DNA from: Microbacterium neungamense
GTDB taxonomy: Bacteria; Actinomycetota; Actinomycetes; Actinomycetales; Microbacteriaceae
Assembly: GCF_024971095.1 (NCBI RefSeq)
Contig: NZ_CP069717.1
Coordinates: forward strand, 2,232,001 to 2,296,000
Length of the DNA: 64,000 nt
Direction: 5' to 3'
Part shown: one piece after another, positions 1 through 8,134 of the stretch
How positions within the stretch are numbered: the stretch's first letter is position 1
Layout: the number at the start of each line of letters is the position of its first letter
Translations under genes and position numbers: made by a program
Notes under the pieces: generated by a model
What the model saw: the letters and a program-made list of their open reading frames with translations, nothing else
Database searches by the model: none
Told to the model about the DNA's origin: nothing

Positions 1-581
1 CTCCGGGCATCCGCCTGCACCCGGCCATCCGTCTTCAACGCGACGAAGTGCACCCCGTGCAGGAAGAACAGCAGCAGTGTGGTGACCCCGACCAGCAGCG
101 CGTACGGGTTCAGCAGCGAGAACACGCCGCCGACGAACACGTGCGACCGGTCCAGCGCCACACCCTGCACGATGTTGCCGAAGGCCACCCCCCACAGCAG
201 CGCCGGCACCGCCGAGCCGATCACGATCATCCGGTCGAAGCGGCGCTTCCACGCCGCGTCCTCCCGCTGGTGCCGGTACTCGAACGAGACGCCGCGCAGG
301 ATCAGCGCGAGCAGGATGACCAGCAGCGGCAGGTAGAAGCCGCTGAACAGCGACGCGTACCACTCCGGGAACGAGGCGAACAGCACCGCGCCGGCGACGA
401 TCACCCACGTCTCGTTGAGGTCCCACACCGGGCCGATCGTGTTGATCACCTGACGGCGGGAGACGTCGTCGCGGCCGAGGAACGGCAGCGACATGCCGAC
501 GCCGAAGTCGAACCCGTCGAGCACGAAGTAGCCGACGAAGAAGAAGGCGATGATCCAGAACCAGAGGTTCGCGAGGTCCAT
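1..581 (-). CDS. cydB: cytochrome bd ubiquinol oxidase subunit II, 3' part missing
   Basis: Integral membrane subunit of the cytochrome bd quinol:O2 oxidoreductase, which reduces oxygen with electrons from quinol under low oxygen. The N-terminal ~193 residues are present; the rest lies off the left edge. The start MDLANLWFWIIAFFFVGYF and the following stretch with GFDFGVGM are typical of CydB, and several hydrophobic segments follow. It starts 22 bases after the end of cydA on the same strand, so the two are cotranscribed. An SD-like run is weak, consistent with coupling to cydA. Identification is firm; the only uncertainty is what follows it (cydDC is not visible). Confidence 0.95.
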   Translation of the reverse strand, partial: MDLANLWFWIIAFFFVGYFVLDGFDFGVGMSLPFLGRDDVSRRQVINTIGPVWDLNETWVIVAGAVLFASFPEWYASLFSGFYLPLLVILLALILRGVSFEYRHQREDAAWKRRFDRMIVIGSAVPALLWGVAFGNIVQGVALDRSHVFVGGVFSLLNPYALLVGVTTLLLFFLHGVHFVALKTDGRVQADAR

Positions 582-603
582 GACGGTTCCCTTCCCGGAC
601 GAC

Positions 604-2019
604 TCAGTACACGGCCGACGGCAGCTGGGCCGTCGCCTCGGCGGGCTGCTCGGCGGTGTCCGGCCCCTTCTGGGCGGCGCGGACGATGAGGCGCACCTCG
701 ACCACGGCGAGCGCGGCGTAGATCGCGGTGAAGGCCACGAGCGAGATCAGCACCTCGAGTCCGGAGACCCCCGGCGAGACGCCGTCGCGCGTCGTCATCA
801 GGCTGAACACGATCCACGGCTGCCGGCCCATCTCGGTGAACACCCAGCCGACGATGTTCGCGCCCAGCGCGAGCGGGAACGACCAGATCGCGGCCTTCCA
901 CATCCACGGCGCCGGGGCGCTCTTCGCCCCCTTCCGGGTCACCCACAGCCCGACGAGGGCGATGAAGGCGTGCAGCATGCCGAGGCCGATCATCCAGCGG
1001 AACGCCCAGTAGGTGATCCACAGCACCGGGGTGAAATCGCTCAGCCCGGTGTCTGCGAAGCGCTCGGCGTACTCGGCGTTGAGGTCGTTGATGCCGTGCA
1101 CGCAGCCGTCGAGGCTGTGGTTCGACAGCACCGAGAGCAGGTAGGGGACGCGGATGCTGAACAGGTCGGTCTTCCCGTCCGGGGTGCCCAGCGTGAACAG
1201 GCTGAACGCGGCGTCCTTCCCGCATACCGTGTTGAACGTCGCCTCGGCGGCGGCCATCTTCATCGGCTGCGTGGCGTACATCGCCAGGCCCAGCTGATCG
1301 CCGGTGAGGGCGACGCCGGCTGCGCAGACGATCATGCTCCACAGCCCGAACCGCAGCGCCGGCCGCAGCGTCTCGGTGTGCTGCCCGCGGGCGAGGTGCC
1401 AGGCCGAGACGGAGATGATCACCCCGGCGGCGAACATGAACGCCCCGAAGATCGTGTGCGGGAACGCGGCGAGCGCGACCGGGTTGGTCAGCAGCGCCCA
1501 GAAGTCGGTCAGCTCGGCGCGGTTCGTCTCGGGGTTGTACGTGTAGCCGACCGGGTTCTGCATGAACGCGTTGGCCGCGATGATGAAGTAGGCGGAGAGG
1601 ATGCTGCCGATCGAGACGCACCAGATGGTCGCCAGGTGCAGCTTCTGCGGCAGCCGGTCCCAGCCGAAGATCCACAGGCCGATGAAGGTGGCCTCGAAGA
1701 AGAAGGCCAGCAGACCCTCGAAGGCGAGCGGCGCGCCGAACACGTCGCCGACGAAGCGGGAGTAGTCCGACCAGTTCATGCCGAACTGGAACTCCTGCAC
1801 GATGCCGGTGACCACGCCCATCGCGAAGTTGATCAGGAAGATCTTGCCGAAGAAGCGGGTCAGGTGCAGGTAGTGGATCCTGCCGGTGCGCACCCAGGCG
1901 GTCTGGAAGACGGCGGCGGCGCTGGCCATGCCGATCGTGAGCGGCACGAACAGGTAGTGGTAGATGGTGGTCAGCCCGAACTGCCAGCGGGACAGGACCA
2001 GCGGATCCAGCCATTCCAT
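604..2019 (-). CDS. cydA: cytochrome bd ubiquinol oxidase subunit I
   Basis: Catalytic membrane subunit (471 aa) carrying the three hemes of the bd oxidase. The start MEWLDPLVLSRWQFG has a strong GAGGAG ribosome site 8 nt upstream. Visible family features: an N-terminal axial histidine at about residue 21 in TTIYHYLFVPLTIG, a second histidine in HTIFGAFMF, and the GRQPW motif followed by a quinol-loop region. Length is slightly below the E. coli long-Q-loop form, so it is probably the short-Q-loop type usual in Gram-positives (inference). It is first gene of cydAB; about 170 bp separate its start from the divergently transcribed radA, so both promoters lie there. Confidence 0.97.
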   Translation of the reverse strand: MEWLDPLVLSRWQFGLTTIYHYLFVPLTIGMASAAAVFQTAWVRTGRIHYLHLTRFFGKIFLINFAMGVVTGIVQEFQFGMNWSDYSRFVGDVFGAPLAFEGLLAFFFEATFIGLWIFGWDRLPQKLHLATIWCVSIGSILSAYFIIAANAFMQNPVGYTYNPETNRAELTDFWALLTNPVALAAFPHTIFGAFMFAAGVIISVSAWHLARGQHTETLRPALRFGLWSMIVCAAGVALTGDQLGLAMYATQPMKMAAAEATFNTVCGKDAAFSLFTLGTPDGKTDLFSIRVPYLLSVLSNHSLDGCVHGINDLNAEYAERFADTGLSDFTPVLWITYWAFRWMIGLGMLHAFIALVGLWVTRKGAKSAPAPWMWKAAIWSFPLALGANIVGWVFTEMGRQPWIVFSLMTTRDGVSPGVSGLEVLISLVAFTAIYAALAVVEVRLIVRAAQKGPDTAEQPAEATAQLPSAVY

Positions 2020-2181
2020 GTGCGTCTCCTCTCGGATGCGGGAGTGCGACGCTGCACGCCGTGCCTTCGCCTCCATCCTCCCAGCGGATGGGTGCGGAAG
2101 ACCCCCGGTGATGATCGAAATCCCGGATCCCCTCCATAGCCTGCGCGCATGATGATGGCCGGCGGTGTCGGGGGCGGCGGT

Positions 2182-2187
2182 TAGGGT
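2182..2187 (+). promoter_or_regulatory. -10 element (TAGGGT) of radA, leaderless type
   Basis: TAGGGT ends exactly 6 nt before the radA ATG, the geometry expected if transcription begins at the start codon. No convincing SD is needed. Confidence 0.55.
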
Positions 2188-2193
2188 GAGGGC

Positions 2194-3561
2194 ATGGCCA
2201 CCCGTCGACCCGCACCGCCCGGCTTCGCCTGCTCCGAGTGCGGCTGGACGACGGCGAAGTGGGTCGGCCGGTGCGGCGAGTGCCAGCAGTGGGGCACCGT
2301 GCAGGAGCAGTCCGCGCCGACCGGCATCGTCCGGCAGATCGCGCCGCTGACCCCGAGCGTGGAGCGCGCGGCCCGGCCGATCACGCGGATCAGCACCTCC
2401 GAGGCGCCGCGGCGCACCAGCGGCGTGGGCGAGTTCGATCGCGTGCTCGGCGGCGGCATCGTGCCGGGCGCGGCGATCCTGCTCAGCGGTGAGCCGGGGG
2501 TCGGCAAGTCGACGCTGCTGCTGGAGGTGGCGGCGCAGGCGGCGCGGTCCGGGCGGCGCGTGCTGTACGCGAGCGCCGAGGAGTCGCCCGCGCAGGTCCG
2601 CCTGCGCGCCGAGCGGACCGGGGCGCTGCACGACGAGCTGTACCTCGCCAGCGAGACCGACCTCGCCACGATCCTCGGCCACATCGACGAGGTGCGACCG
2701 GAGCTGGTCATCGTCGACTCCGTGCAGACCGTGGCGTCGTCGCTGGTGGACGGCGCGGCCGGCCAGCCGAGCCAGGTGCGCGAGGTCGCCGCGACCCTGA
2801 TCCGGGTGGCGAAGGAGCGCGACCTGCCGATCGTGATCGTCGGCCACGTCACGAAGGACGGGCAGGTCGCCGGCCCGCGCGTGCTGGAGCACCTCGTGGA
2901 CGTGGTGTGCCATTTCGAGGGCGACCGGCAGACCTCGCTGCGGTTCATCCGCGCGCTGAAGAATCGCTTCGGCCCGACCGATGAGGTCGGGTGCTTCGAG
3001 ATGACCGGCACCGGCATCGCCGAGGTGCCCGATCCCAGCGGCCTGTTCCTGTCGCAGGGAGCCGCCGAGCCGGGCACGTGCGTCGCGATCGCGCTGGAGG
3101 GCCGGCGAGCGCTGCCCGTGGAGGTGCAGGCGCTGACGATCGAGGCGTCGACGCCGAATCCGCGCCGGGTGGTGCACGGCCTGGACGCGTCGCGGGTGGC
3201 GATGGTGCTCGCAATCCTGGAGAAGCGGGCCGGCATCCAGACCTCGAAGCTCGACGTGTACGTGTCGACCGTGGGCGGGGTGCGGTTCACCGAGCCGGCG
3301 GCGGATCTCGCGATCGCTGTCGCGGTGGCCGGGTCGATCCGGCAGGTGTCCGTGCCGCGCACGATCGCCGCCGTGGGCGAGCTCTCCCTGGCCGGCGAGA
3401 TCCGGCCGGTGACGCAGGCCGCGCAGCGGCGCAGCGAGGCCGCCCGCCTCGGGTACCGTCAGGTCGTCGACGACCGGTCGGGGACGCTGCGGTCGGCCCT
3501 GAACGACGTGCGGGCGCGGTCGAGGACGCGGCGGCTCGAGGAGGAGATCCCGGCGTTCTGA
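2194..3561 (+). CDS. radA: DNA repair protein RadA
   Basis: RecA-like ATPase (455 aa) that processes recombination intermediates and promotes branch migration. Domains in order: a four-cysteine zinc finger (Cys13, 16, 27, 30 in CSECGWTT and CGECQQWG), a RecA-type core with Walker A GEPGVGKST near residue 100, the RadA signature KNRFGPTDEVG near residue 250, and a C-terminal Lon-protease-like domain that lacks proteolytic function in this family. Length matches the family. Divergent from cydA. The start is fixed by the -10 element six bases upstream and by the position of the zinc finger. Confidence 0.97.
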   Translation: MATRRPAPPGFACSECGWTTAKWVGRCGECQQWGTVQEQSAPTGIVRQIAPLTPSVERAARPITRISTSEAPRRTSGVGEFDRVLGGGIVPGAAILLSGEPGVGKSTLLLEVAAQAARSGRRVLYASAEESPAQVRLRAERTGALHDELYLASETDLATILGHIDEVRPELVIVDSVQTVASSLVDGAAGQPSQVREVAATLIRVAKERDLPIVIVGHVTKDGQVAGPRVLEHLVDVVCHFEGDRQTSLRFIRALKNRFGPTDEVGCFEMTGTGIAEVPDPSGLFLSQGAAEPGTCVAIALEGRRALPVEVQALTIEASTPNPRRVVHGLDASRVAMVLAILEKRAGIQTSKLDVYVSTVGGVRFTEPAADLAIAVAVAGSIRQVSVPRTIAAVGELSLAGEIRPVTQAAQRRSEAARLGYRQVVDDRSGTLRSALNDVRARSRTRRLEEEIPAF

Positions 3562-3574
3562 GGCGCGGTGGCGC

Positions 3575-3988
3575 TCAGGCGTCCAGCGCCTTCAGCAGCT
3601 CCTCCGGCGACGCCTGCATCGGATGCGGGCCGGCGATGTCCAGGAACACCGTCGTGATGGTGTCGCGGTGGGTGCTGAGGAACGAGCGCAGCCAGGCCGG
3701 CGAGTAGATCCCGACCCCGGGCGGCAGGTTCGCCGGCTTGTTCTTCGCGTCGCTGAAGAGCAGCAGCGCGACATCGCCGGTGTTCGGGTCGCGATAGGTC
3801 CACACCTCTCCGCCGTCGAGCGGGTTGTCGCGCGCTCCGGGCTTGATCAGGGGGACGACGGTGATGCCGTTGCGCAGGGCCAGCGCGACGGCGGCCATGT
3901 CCTGCTTCTCGAGGGCCTGCGCCAGGGCCTCGGAGCGGAAGTCCTCCGGGGCGGGTCGCTTCTTCCCGCCTGCCCTCTTCTTCGCCAT
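3575..3988 (-). CDS. SseB-family protein, function unknown
   Basis: A 137-residue cytoplasmic protein that matches the SseB N-terminal domain pattern: helices with a run of ALRNGITVVPLIKP, then VWTYRDPNTGDVALLLFSD, and the closing VFLDIAGPHP segment. The N-terminus is Lys/Arg-rich (MAKKRAGGKKRP). Family members are widespread in actinobacteria, but no reaction is known. It converges on radA with only 13 bp between stop codons. TAGGCT lies six bases before the ATG, and the spacer GGAGGC could also act as a ribosome site, so either initiation mode is possible. Family assignment is by pattern recognition. Confidence 0.75.
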   Translation of the reverse strand: MAKKRAGGKKRPAPEDFRSEALAQALEKQDMAAVALALRNGITVVPLIKPGARDNPLDGGEVWTYRDPNTGDVALLLFSDAKNKPANLPPGVGIYSPAWLRSFLSTHRDTITTVFLDIAGPHPMQASPEELLKALDA

Positions 3989-3994
3989 GCCTCC

Positions 3995-4000
3995 AGCCTA
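3995..4000 (-). promoter_or_regulatory. -10 element (TAGGCT) of the SseB-family gene
   Basis: TAGGCT on the minus strand, six bases before the ATG at 3988. Confidence 0.45.
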
Positions 4001-4045
4001 AGCGCGCGGCGGCGGGGGAATCCCCCGGCGGCGGGGGAAGAGTTG

Positions 4046-4093
4046 GGGCCCTCTCGAGTCCTCCATCGGGGACTGGGGTACTCGAGAGGGCCC
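4046..4093. terminator. 14-bp perfect inverted repeat, probable bidirectional terminator
   Basis: Arms GGGCCCTCTCGAGT (4046-4059) and its exact complement (4080-4093) flank a 20-nt loop. There is no T-run, as is common for actinobacterial hairpin terminators. It lies downstream of the secreted-protein gene (ends at 4233) but upstream of the SseB gene on the same strand, so it could separate these two units. Confidence 0.6.
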
Positions 4094-4232
4094 TCCGGTT
4101 CTCAGGCGGCGATTGTCGAAGCGCTGGGGACGCTGTACGACACCACTGGGGATGGCTTGGCCGCGCTATCGGAGAAACTCATTAATGGTATCCCAACATT
4201 CCGGTTGTGTCAGCCGCATCGGCGCAACCGGA
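4094..4232. other. lower-GC intergenic segment, origin unknown
   Basis: About 140 bp that are clearly less GC-rich than the flanks (runs such as AACTCATTAATGG). No gene with a start and ribosome site was found. One plus-strand frame gives an amphipathic-looking stretch (VEALGTLYDTTGDGLAALSE) but it has no start. It may be a relic of inserted DNA. Confidence 0.35.
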
Positions 4233-4883
4233 TCAGTACAGCAGGAACTGCCGAGACGTGATGCTCTCGAAGCCGCCGATCGACACGCTCACGTGATACG
4301 AGGCGCCGCCCCCTGGTGCGCGCGGACGGTTCGGCTCGTCGCAGGTGTCCACCGAGGAGCGGGTGCGGTCCCACACCACCGGCTCGCTGCTGGTGACCGA
4401 CTGTCCGGCCGCCAGGGTGACGATCATGTCGCTCGGGTTCTGCTGGCAGTCCGTCGACCGCCACCACACGTCCGAGCCGCTGGAGATCTCGAAGGTCTGC
4501 GTGGCCGAGCCGACGTTGATCGCGCAATCGGTGTCGCTGATGTTGGTGAGGCGGATCGACAGCTGCGGCAGCGCGTCGGCGGGGTAGGTCTCGGCATCCG
4601 TCACCGCCTCGACGCTCACATGCTTGGCGGTGCACGCGACGAGCTCGGCGGAGGCCGACGGCTCGGGGGAGGCCGAGGGCGCGGGGGATGTCGGGGACGG
4701 CGACGGCGACGACGCGGTGGGCTCCGCCTCGGGCGCCGGCGACGAGGCCGAGGGCGCGGGCGCATTCCACGGCTGGGCGAGGGCGAGCCACACTCCCCCG
4801 CCGATCGCCAGGATCAGCACCAGCAGCAGCGAGAGGACCGCCAGTCGCCGGCGACGGTAGACGGCGGCGGAGTGACGGGGCAT
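4233..4883 (-). CDS. membrane-anchored extracellular protein with DUF4232-like domain
   Basis: 216 residues. An Arg-rich N-terminus (MPRHSAAVYRRRR) precedes one hydrophobic segment at about residues 14-34 with no obvious cleavage site, so it is probably a signal anchor. A Ser/Pro/Ala/Glu-rich linker (about 38-75) then leads to an extracellular beta-rich domain with four cysteines (CTAKHVS, TDCAIN, STDCQQNP, VDTCDEPN) that could form two disulfides. The pattern resembles DUF4232-type domains of actinobacterial cell-surface proteins; the role is unknown. TAACCT lies six bases before the ATG. The next gene on this strand upstream is the GNAT enzyme. Confidence 0.7.
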   Translation of the reverse strand: MPRHSAAVYRRRRLAVLSLLLVLILAIGGGVWLALAQPWNAPAPSASSPAPEAEPTASSPSPSPTSPAPSASPEPSASAELVACTAKHVSVEAVTDAETYPADALPQLSIRLTNISDTDCAINVGSATQTFEISSGSDVWWRSTDCQQNPSDMIVTLAAGQSVTSSEPVVWDRTRSSVDTCDEPNRPRAPGGGASYHVSVSIGGFESITSRQFLLY

Positions 4884-4889
4884 GCTTCC

Positions 4890-4895
4890 AGGTTA
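4890..4895 (-). promoter_or_regulatory. -10 element (TAACCT) of the secreted-protein gene
   Basis: TAACCT on the minus strand, six bases before the ATG at 4883; leaderless geometry. Confidence 0.5.
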
Positions 4896-5393
4896 GAGGC
4901 GCTTGAGCATCCGGGTGTTGCCGAGCGTGTTCGGCTTGACGTGCGCGAGGTCGAGGAACTCCTCGACGCCGGGGTCGCCGCTGCGCAGCAGCTGCGAGTA
5001 CACGTCGGCGTCGACGATCTGCTCGCCGATGGGCTCGAAACCGCGGCGGGTGAAGAAGTCCACCTCGAAGGTCAGGCAGAACAGGCGGGTGAGTCCGAGG
5101 GCGCGGGCGTTCTGCTCCAGCCGCTCCACGATCGCCTTGCCCACACCGTGGTGCAGCCATTCGTCGCGCACCAGGAGGGTGCGGACCTCGCCGAGGTCCT
5201 CCCAGATCACGTGCAGCGCCCCGCATCCGATCAGCTCGCCGTCGGCCTCGGCGACGACGAACTCCTGCACCGCGCCGTACAGCACGGCGAGATCCTTGCC
5301 CAGCAGGATGCGCTGCTCGACGAGCGGCTCCAGCATGCGGTGGATGGGCAGGATGTCGGTGCTGCGGGCCGGCCGGACGAGGAGGTCGCTCAC
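4893..5393 (-). CDS. amino-acid N-acetyltransferase (GNAT), N-acetylglutamate-synthase type
   Basis: 166 residues from GTG at 5393. The protein reads LLVRPARSTDILPIHRMLEPLV, then a GNAT core with VRTLLVRDEWLHHGVGKAIVERL (acetyl-CoA loop) and FFTRRGFEPI near the C-terminal third. This matches the short GNAT-only ArgA-like enzymes of actinobacteria that acetylate glutamate in arginine synthesis. The GTG is preferred over an ATG 60 bases upstream because TAGGCT sits seven bases before it and because the upstream extension is low-complexity. No other arginine-synthesis gene is adjacent, so the substrate remains an inference. Confidence 0.82.
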   Translation of the reverse strand: MSDLLVRPARSTDILPIHRMLEPLVEQRILLGKDLAVLYGAVQEFVVAEADGELIGCGALHVIWEDLGEVRTLLVRDEWLHHGVGKAIVERLEQNARALGLTRLFCLTFEVDFFTRRGFEPIGEQIVDADVYSQLLRSGDPGVEEFLDLAHVKPNTLGNTRMLKRL

Positions 5394-5400
5394 ACGATCA

Positions 5401-5406
5401 AGCCTA
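5401..5406 (-). promoter_or_regulatory. -10 element (TAGGCT) of the GNAT gene
   Basis: TAGGCT on the minus strand, seven bases before GTG 5393. Confidence 0.5.
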
Positions 5407-5475
5407 GGACGCGAAGAAGCGGATGCCGTGGCGCACGACATCCGCTTCTTCACGCGATCTGGACTCGACGCGACC

Positions 5476-7995
5476 TCAGCCGGCGGCGAGGTCGGGCGTG
5501 GCGGAGATGCCGCCGCCGGTGTTCACGCCGACCGAGACCTTCTGCCCGCGCGGGGTGTTCACGAAGACGAACTTGCCGTCCGCGACGTCGACCTTCACGT
5601 GGTCGCCGGCGTTGAGCTGGCCGTGCAGGATCCGCTCGGAGAGCTGGTCCTCCACCTCGCGCTGCATGGCGCGGCGCAGCGGCCGGGCGCCGAGGGCGGG
5701 GTCGAAGCCGATCTCGATGAGCTTGTCCTTCGCGGCATCCGTCAGCTCCACCGTCATGTCCCGGTCGAGCAGGCGCTCACCCAGCTGCTTGGTGAACAGG
5801 CCCACGATCTGGCGCAGCTCGTCCTTGTTCAGCTGCGGGAACACGATGATGTCGTCCACGCGGTTCAGGAACTCGGGCTTGAAGTGCCGCTTCAGCTCCT
5901 CGTCCACCTTGCCCTTCATCCGCTCGTAGGTCGTCTGCGTGTTGCCCTCGATCTGGAAGCCGACCGGGCCACCGGCGATCGCCGACGAGCCGAGGTTGGT
6001 CGTCATGATGATCACGGTGTTCTTGAAGTCGACCACGCGGCCCTGGCCATCGGTGAGACGGCCCTCCTCGAGGATCTGCAGCAGCGAGTTGAAGATGTCC
6101 GGGTGCGCCTTCTCGATCTCATCGAACAGCACGACGGAGAACGGCTTGCGACGCACCTTCTCGGTGAGCTGCCCGCCCTCCTCGAAGCCGACGAATCCGG
6201 GAGGGGCGCCGAACAGCCGCGAGACGGTGTGCTTCTCGCCGAACTCGCTCATGTCGAGGGAGATCAGCGCGGCCTCGTCGTCGAAGAGGAACTCGGCGAG
6301 CGCCTTGGCGAGCTCGGTCTTGCCGACGCCGGTGGGGCCGGCGAAGATGAACGAGCCCGACGGGCGCTTGGGGTCCTTCAGACCCGCGCGCTGACGGCGG
6401 ATCGTGCGGGACAGCGCCGCGATGGCCTCGTCCTGGCCGATGACGCGCTGGTGCAGCGCCTTCTCCATGAAGACGAGACGGCTGGACTCCTCCTCGGTGA
6501 GCTTGAACACCGGGATGCCGGTGGCCTGCGCGAGCACCTCGGCGATCAGGCCCTCGTCGACGACCGCGGAGGTCGCCACGTCGCCGCTGCGCCACTGCTT
6601 CTCCAGGCGCAGACGCTCGCCGAGCAGCTCCTTCTCCTGGTCGCGGAGCGCCGCGGCCTTCTCGAAGTCCTGCTCCTCGCTGGCCGCCTCCTTCTCCTCG
6701 CGGACCTTCGCGATCTTCTCGTCGAACTCGCGCAGCTCCGGCGGGGAGGAGAGGATGCTCAGCCGCAGCCGGGCACCGGCCTCGTCGATCAGGTCGATGG
6801 CCTTGTCCGGGAGGAACCGGTCGCTGACGTAGCGGTCGGCGAGGTTCGCCGCCGCGACGATCGCGCCGTCGGTGATCTGCACCTTGTGGTGCGCCTCGTA
6901 GCGGTCGCGCAGCCCCTTCAGGATGTTGATCGCGTGCGGCAGGCTCGGCTCGTTCACCTGGATGGGCTGGAAGCGACGCTCCAGCGCGGCATCCTTCTCG
7001 AAGTACTTGCGGTACTCGTCGAGGGTGGTCGCGCCGATCGTCTGCAGCTCGCCGCGCGCCAGGAGCGGCTTGAGGATGCTGGCGGCGTCGATTGCGCCCT
7101 CGGCGGCACCGGCGCCGACGAGGGTGTGGATCTCGTCGATGAAGACGATGATGTCGCCGCGGGTGCGGATCTCCTTGGTGACCTTCTTCAGGCGCTCCTC
7201 GAAGTCGCCGCGGTAGCGGGAGCCGGCGATGAGCGAACCGAGGTCGAGCGAGTACAGCTGCTTGTCCTTCAGCGTCTCGGGCACGTCCCCCTTGACGATC
7301 GCCTGCGCGAGGCCCTCGACGACGGCGGTCTTGCCGACGCCGGGCTCGCCGATGAGGACCGGGTTGTTCTTGGAGCGGCGGGAGAGGATCTGCATGACCC
7401 GCTCGATCTCCTTCTCGCGCCCGATCACCGGGTCGAGCTTGTTCTCGCGCGCGGCCTGGGTGAGGTTGCGGCCGAACTGGTCGAGCACCTGCGAGCCGCC
7501 CTGGGCGGACTGCTGGTTCTCGTGCGTGGTCGCGCCGACGGCGGCGGGCTCGCGGCCCGGGGCCCCGGAGAGCAGCTGGATGACCTGCTGACGCACCTTG
7601 TTCAGGTCGGCGCCGAGCTTCACGAGCACCTGGGCGGCGACGCCCTCGCCCTCGCGGATCAGGCCGAGCAGGATGTGCTCGGTGCCGATGTAGTTGTGGC
7701 CCAGCTGCAGCGCCTCGCGCAGGCTCAGCTCGAGCACCTTCTTGGCGCGCGGCGTGAACGGGATGTGCCCGGTCGGCTGCTGCTGACCCTGGCCGATGAT
7801 GTCCTGCACCTGCTCGCGCACGGCGTCGAGGGAGATGCCGAGGCTTTCGAGCGCCTTCGCGGCGACGCCCTCACCCTCGTGGATCAGGCCGAGCAGGATG
7901 TGCTCGGTCCCGATGTAGTTGTGGTTGAGCATCTTCGCCTCTTCCTGGGCGAGGACGACCACTCGACGGGCTCGGTCCGTGAATCTCTCGAACAT
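5476..7995 (-). CDS. clpC: ATP-dependent Clp protease ATP-binding subunit ClpC
   Basis: Hsp100 AAA+ unfoldase (839 aa) that feeds substrates to ClpP. Domains in order: two Clp-N repeats ([11 protein letters not shown]... and [14 protein letters not shown] appears twice), first AAA+ module with Walker [10 protein letters not shown], a coiled-coil/UVR region ([20 protein letters not shown]), second AAA+ with GPTGVGKTE, and the C-terminal D2-small domain. The start has a good AAGGAG site nine bases upstream. Length is normal for ClpC. It ends 82 bp before the GNAT start on the same strand. The ~140 bp upstream holds its promoter; no HspR or CtsR gene is adjacent. Confidence 0.97.
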   Translation of the reverse strand: MFERFTDRARRVVVLAQEEAKMLNHNYIGTEHILLGLIHEGEGVAAKALESLGISLDAVREQVQDIIGQGQQQPTGHIPFTPRAKKVLELSLREALQLGHNYIGTEHILLGLIREGEGVAAQVLVKLGADLNKVRQQVIQLLSGAPGREPAAVGATTHENQQSAQGGSQVLDQFGRNLTQAARENKLDPVIGREKEIERVMQILSRRSKNNPVLIGEPGVGKTAVVEGLAQAIVKGDVPETLKDKQLYSLDLGSLIAGSRYRGDFEERLKKVTKEIRTRGDIIVFIDEIHTLVGAGAAEGAIDAASILKPLLARGELQTIGATTLDEYRKYFEKDAALERRFQPIQVNEPSLPHAINILKGLRDRYEAHHKVQITDGAIVAAANLADRYVSDRFLPDKAIDLIDEAGARLRLSILSSPPELREFDEKIAKVREEKEAASEEQDFEKAAALRDQEKELLGERLRLEKQWRSGDVATSAVVDEGLIAEVLAQATGIPVFKLTEEESSRLVFMEKALHQRVIGQDEAIAALSRTIRRQRAGLKDPKRPSGSFIFAGPTGVGKTELAKALAEFLFDDEAALISLDMSEFGEKHTVSRLFGAPPGFVGFEEGGQLTEKVRRKPFSVVLFDEIEKAHPDIFNSLLQILEEGRLTDGQGRVVDFKNTVIIMTTNLGSSAIAGGPVGFQIEGNTQTTYERMKGKVDEELKRHFKPEFLNRVDDIIVFPQLNKDELRQIVGLFTKQLGERLLDRDMTVELTDAAKDKLIEIGFDPALGARPLRRAMQREVEDQLSERILHGQLNAGDHVKVDVADGKFVFVNTPRGQKVSVGVNTGGGISATPDLAAG

Positions 7996-8134
7996 TGCTG
8001 TGACTCCTTGGCATCGCGCCTGGTGCACGGCTCCCACCGTGACCTGTACATCGAGAGTAACGAGCGCGCGAGGGACGGATGCCCGTGTTCGCCCTGGGCA
8101 TACCGAGGGCGGACCCGCTTGACGAGGGCCCCCG

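Noticed and set aside
446..2215. Alternative 589-codon minus-strand frame across cydA
   Set aside because: Arg/Pro-rich shadow; the cydA frame has heme and quinol motifs and an SD.
4233..4883. Secreted protein considered a lipoprotein
   Set aside because: No lipobox cysteine follows the hydrophobic segment; it is better explained as a signal anchor.
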